Source: Patiria pectinifera
Taxonomy: Eukaryota; Echinodermata; Asteroidea; Valvatida; Asterinidae
Length of the DNA: 64,000 nucleotides
Reading direction: 5' to 3'
Assembly (NCBI GenBank): GCA_029964075.1
Contig: CM057130.1
Coordinates: forward strand, 1-64,000
Position numbers and translations under genes: made by a program. Under the pieces are notes generated by a model. The model searched no databases. It saw only the letters and a program-made list of their open reading frames with translations, and was not told where the DNA came from. Below, in pieces: positions 59,524 through 64,000 of this stretch; position 1 is the stretch's first letter; every line of letters starts with the position of its first letter.

Positions 59524-60768
59524 GTGGCCGGTTGTTGTTTTCAGGTGGGGGTTTAAGTCTGAAAAAAAACTTAATGCAAAATTCTCTCGGGGTTGTATGA
59601 ATCGATGAGAAATTGAGCTTGAAATACATTTAATAGCAAATTGTTGCGCGACACAGAATAATAACTAATGATCACAGGCGAATCTCGGTCAGCTGTATCA
59701 GGGGGAGAGGGTAACGGTTGCCATAGAGTTAATTCAGAAGGATGAACTCTCTTTTTTGAAGAGTTTTAAGGCCTTCCAATGAATGGACACTGTGAAAATC
59801 CCAGGAAATTTTCAACATCATTTTCAAACTTTGGGGGCTCGTAGTCTTTCGATGTTCCACAACTGGGGAGGGAGCAAATTTAAATAGTTTTCGTGAAATG
59901 GGGCCGTTGCTTCTCACTTAATTCCGCAAACCATTCGTGATGTGCTGGGAAATCAGTTCAAAAAACCGTGCGCGGTAATTGGCGGAAACTCCATACGTTT
60001 TAATTAAAGTTAAACGACGTTTTTTTAATAAGTCTTCGATTTCATAGTAATCATAAAAAGGAGAATTTGAAGTTAACTATTCATCTTTCAGAAAAAAAGA
60101 TTGTACATGTATTTATATTTCACTTTTAAAAAAAATCCGGACCTAAAAAGAATGCCTTTCTTTTGGTTTGTGAAAATCTGAATCGTTGTTTTACCATTTC
60201 AAAATAATTTGTTTGAATTATCCATTAATCACGATAATCTTAGAGGAACGCTACAATAATTACTTACTTTACTGTTAAAACAAAAACTTCCGATTTTTTT
60301 GCCGAATGACTTACAGGCAGCTATAACGATAATTGTGTAAAATTATGATTTATATTACACATGACTCATTAACAATATATTTGCACTGAAACACGCATCT
60401 GTGGATAAATAAAAAGACAATAGGTTAACATATTTCCCATGACATCATTAAAAGAAAGCCTTATTATCTATTAGTAATAGTCACATTATTGATATGTAGT
60501 TGAACATTTTGATCAACAGTAAACTATTTAAACATTATATTGATATTCGTAAAGGATAAACGTTGCAGTCATTGTAAACTTGTGTATATACTCAAAACGA
60601 ATCAACACTTAACAATTTAAATGCTTGGCTCACACGTGTTGTAAAACAAAATTGTTTCGGCAAAAATGACTAAAGGTTTGTTGGGATACAATGTTTTGAT
60701 TACCTTTGAAAACAACCTTGAATTGCATACAAGTTGTCATTTGATTTTATACAACGCCTGAATAACCC

Positions 60769-60914
60769 GTCATCTGATTGGCTGGTCGTTGATGACAATG
60801 TACGCATTGAATTTATTCGTCCCACGGCCAGCCGCACCGTAAAAACAGAAATTCTATTTCACGGTCACACTATTGGCGGGCGGCTCTGACCAATCAGATG
60901 ACGAGGATATATTC
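60769..60914. mobile_element. 146-bp hairpin MITE
   Basis: tgaataacccgtcatctgat and the following tggctg are mirrored, with small changes, by ctctgaccaatcagatgacg and aggatatattca. The inner ccgcc/ggcgg words extend the pairing. It shares the ccaatcaga word with the MITE at 18752-18849. Confidence 0.7.
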
Positions 60915-61218
60915 AAGTCTGGCAAACAAAGATAACGCAATGGAAAGAATAAGTTCATTCGGTAACAGATGGAATGTTCCATTCACATCGTGGAACTTGA
61001 TTCTATCCGTCACCTCATTAATTTATTCTTACAATTAAACTCCTAAACCTTCATTATGTGTATAATATCTTATGAAAATTGTTCAGTGGACATACTTTAT
61101 ACACATCCAAGCAAAGAATACATATATTTGACTTTATGCTTGTTGAATTGTAACGCACTTTACGTTCTCTGTTGAGTGTGCTTTTGTCTAATGTCGATAA
61201 AATGCAGAAAGACTTTTA

Positions 61219-61880
61219 CAGGGTGAGTAAAAAAAAAAACGGAAACCCAAACCCCAAAAAATATATTTTATATTTAAACAAATATGTAGCACCAAAAATA
61301 ATAATGACTGGAAAGCCAATTTCATAAGCTACTTTTAGATGAAATATTACTGAAATTGCTCAATCCGTATATCACCATTTAAAAGCAATAACCCTAAAAC
61401 CCGTCTCGTCCAAAAACAAAATCATTGTGTGTTTTGACTGTTTGGAACAACAAAGAAAATGACATAGAATATTTGTTTCAACAACTGTCACCAACTGTAT
61501 ACACAATATCTTTTATAACAACCCTGGTTACTCAAACACTATGATATATAAATTCTACTTTCTTTAAAAGACTTGCCTTCAAAAAGACTTTAAATTTGAA
61601 TATTCTAAGTTTAAACTGAAATTTTATTGCTGGTGATGTTTGAAGACAATGTGACGACGACGATTCTTGAAATCGCATTTTTTGGACGAGACAGGTTTTA
61701 GGGTCATCGTGTTTAAATGGTGATATTGTTTGAACAGCTGACCAATTTCAGTGATTTTTTTACATCGTAAAGTAGCTATTGAAACTGGCTTTCCAGTCAT
61801 TATTAGTTTTGGTGCTACATATTTTTCAGATATGAAATATAATTTTGGGGGTTTGGGTTCCGCTTTTTTGACTCGACCTG
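61219..61880. mobile_element. 662-bp inverted-repeat element with TA flanks
   Basis: cagggtgagtaaaaaa at the left is inverted at the right as ttttttgactcgacctg, with TA outside both ends. The arms are about 200 bp or longer: gactggaaagccaatttcat pairs with gaaactggctttccagtc, and accaaaaataataatga with tcattattagttttggt. Non-coding; mariner-like by its ends and TA target. Confidence 0.78.
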
Positions 61881-62573
61881 TATTAGCTTAGCTTTGCATT
61901 TAATATAAAACAAATTTAGTCAAACTTTAACGGAAATGTAAGAGTAATTGGGATTGCCCAACATTTCCAATAGCCGTGAGATAGTGAGACATTTTGGGGT
62001 ACTAGATGGAGACAGTGTGACAATGTGCGCCTTCTGATCGGTTGCTTTGATCGCACGCACATAGTGTAGGCCAATCGGCATTTGCATTTATCATGCTTAA
62101 ATTAGAATTAGAAGAAACATGTTGAATAATGTTGCTTGTAATCCACTACATTGTTGTATATACTCCTTTAAAAAAGCGTAAAGCTGCATTTTATATAATA
62201 ATACAGCATAGATTACAATTTGAAAACAAAAAATAATGCACACGATTTATTTTACAATATACATGACTTGTAAACTAGCGCACCAAATTGTGAAATAAAA
62301 CACTTTAGTCCAACTTACCAGGAAATACCTGAGCCAATTATGTTTCATTTTCAGTAATAGTTTTTTTTTCATTGTAGAATAAAGATTCCAATTATTTTTT
62401 ACGTTTTAGGCACCGTCACAAGAAGCAATAGTTCCAAGGAGTTTTCCAAAACCAAAGTTAAACACAAATGTCCTTCCAGAGGACCAAATCACGGCTGTAC
62501 AACATTGACACCAATGCGCTGCACAAATTCATTACGACTATAAATATTCTGGCTATAGATACATGGTGAACAT

Positions 62574-64000
62574 TCATTTGCGCAGTGGATGCCACATAGC
62601 GATCGGACGGCGCAGGACGGTCAGCATTTGGTTCCAGTGGGTCAAATTGGCGCCCTTACAGCTGGAGCCGACGAGCACGTGTCCGATGCTCGGGGTCTTT
62701 CCTCCAGCAGCATTCTCGGACACTGTGATTCGAACTGTAACTTTCTGTATGTGCAAAGATATGAATCGGAGTAATTTTACAGACCATAGTTCGAGAGAGT
62801 GAGGGCGCTATTACGACGCTATTTGGGGTAAACGTGATCCTCTTACTGTATGGACCCAGCAAATGGCGTCGTTATATCACTCCGTTCCCTCGAAAACATG
62901 GCCTAGGCCTATAGCATTTTTTTTTTAATTTAACTCGTCCGAGTCCTTGGCGTATAGAACTTCAATCATTATCATATTTGTCCCTCATATATGTCGAGTG
63001 GTGTCCCCGGTTAATGATGTCTCAAGATACATGTATAAGTCTTCAGACCCCCTGTCATACATGCAATTGTAGTTAGTGTATTTGTTGTCAATAAGCCTGT
63101 ATCACTATTATTTTGTAGTGACTTGCATTTATTCTGATTGCAGTGAAGCGAAAGTTGGACATCATAAACGTCTGAATTCGTAATGATGATGCTCTTTTCG
63201 AGGATATCTATTTCGTGAAATGACACGTCTTCCGATTGAATGGAACTCACACAATGGGTATATGCACCCCTCAAGACATGGTTAATAGGCAATGGGTAGT
63301 GAGATGTGAAGGACAAATAGACATAAAGCATAATGACGTCACACTTTTTTACATGTGCTTTTTCCTATGGGACAATGGTATTGGTATTTCCTATGGGACA
63401 ATGTGGGGACAATGGTCCCCACCTGGCTCCCATATTATTATTATTAATCATCTCTGGTAATGAAACCAAGGATTCCTAAAAAAAAAAACCTAGCTCGCAA
63501 GCCTGAAGAAACCTGTGGAGAGCAGACAGTGAAAAGACGTCACAATTTTAGAGGCGGGAGGAAAAGCCCGGAAAAATATTCTGGGGAAAACCCACGCAAT
63601 TCAGGTAGGGACTAAAAACCCAATCCACATATTGGCCAAGGCGAGGAAAGTACCGCTACGCCAACCTGACTCCCCAAACAAAGCGTGACGTCATTATGTG
63701 TTAGGTCTATTAATGAAGCCGTGTTCGAGAATCTGAGTTTAGAGCTATTTTCTATAGGCATGTCTTTGTCAATTACAACTATGTTAGCACAACTAACGTG
63801 GACTTAGTTCCAGACACACGTAGCCGTAACTCTAAACGCACGTGTCTCGTAAACACTATTGTCAGTCAGAAGGTAGGTTATTTCTTGGTCTTTATCGTCG
63901 ATGAAACATGCAAAGAATCCCAGAATGGAATGCTCGGTGAGTTTGAATCTTACGTCTAGAATGTTGGAGGGCAGGGCAAACATCATGGATTCGTTGTAGA
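62574..64000 (-). CDS. SYT12: Synaptotagmin (SYT12-like), C-terminal part of C2B, incomplete
   Basis: Synaptotagmins are membrane-trafficking proteins with two C2 domains. Two exons are seen: 63954-64000, which continues past the right edge, and the last exon 62574-62744. Both splice sites are GT-AG and in phase 0. The first ends with YNESMMFALPSNILD, the usual C2B strand after the NPVYNE motif. The second gives KVTVRITVSENAAGGK, then GHVLVGSSC and the terminal HWNQMLTVLRRPIAMWHPL before RK and the stop. HWxxML...RRP.(A/S).WH is the family signature, and the exact form HWNQML..LRRP..MWHP recalls SYT12, a member that lacks the usual calcium ligands. The rest of the gene, including C2A, is outside the window, so the subtype is tentative. 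Confidence 0.85.

Larger units (their letters stand above)
59524..62573. other. Intergenic region between the channel gene and the synaptotagmin gene
   Basis: The two genes converge here. AATAAA at 60408-60413 could serve the channel gene, but this is uncertain. Two inverted-repeat elements are present (60769-60914 and 61219-61880). The rest is AT-rich with no supportable gene. Confidence 0.55.

Noticed and set aside
59520-62560. Extra 3' exon of the channel gene joined from CATG|GTATGT at 59516 to an acceptor near 62411
   Set aside because: The donor word exists, but the protein already ends a few residues after M4 as is normal for the family, and the downstream frame shows no similarity.

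Overview
The window looks like a piece of an ambulacrarian deuterostome genome, an echinoderm or possibly a hemichordate. It is AT-rich, with widely spaced genes made of many small exons with canonical GT-AG splice sites, and its introns are full of foldback elements, MITEs and SINEs. A posterior-class Hox gene of the Hox11/13 type supports the placement, but this is an inference from recall of the homeodomain and not a database match. I assembled all gene models by hand: every listed exon has GT-AG borders, every junction keeps the reading frame, and the protein order matches the family.

Layout from left to right. (1) 418-21409, minus strand: TMEM237, a four-pass ciliary transition-zone membrane protein. 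I reconstruct a 466-residue protein. A tandem duplication of about 1.8 kb (3651-5463 / 5464-7220) carries two of its membrane-domain exons. The duplicated exon pair is 301 nt, so only one copy can be used in frame. (2) 21410-24943: a head-to-head intergenic region of about 3.5 kb packed with transposon debris. (3) 24944-31916, plus strand: a three-exon posterior Hox gene of 267 residues. An intron splits its homeodomain between positions 44 and 45, and position 49 is Tyr where Phe is usual. (4) 31917-37066: intergenic, with a 756-bp pogo/Tigger-like MITE. (5) 37067-50681, minus strand: CASC3 (MLN51/Barentsz), the exon-junction-complex core factor, 11 coding exons and 838 residues, ending in a polyglutamine-rich tail. 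Its first intron, 5.3 kb, holds two long inverted repeats. (6) 50682-54671: intergenic, with hAT-type MITEs. (7) 54672-59523, plus strand: a nicotinic-receptor-like Cys-loop channel subunit of 8 exons and 468 residues, with an intact Cys-loop and pore but without the canonical acetylcholine-contact aromatics or the vicinal Cys pair. (8) 59524-62573: intergenic, with two inverted-repeat elements. (9) 62574-64000, minus strand: the last two exons of a synaptotagmin (SYT12-like) C2B domain, running off the right edge.

The genes do not form an operon or a pathway. The Hox gene stands alone between housekeeping genes here, so the window is either an end of a Hox cluster or a site where a posterior Hox gene has separated from it. 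No CRISPR array, rRNA or convincing functional tRNA was seen. The tRNA-like sequences present look like tRNA-derived SINEs.
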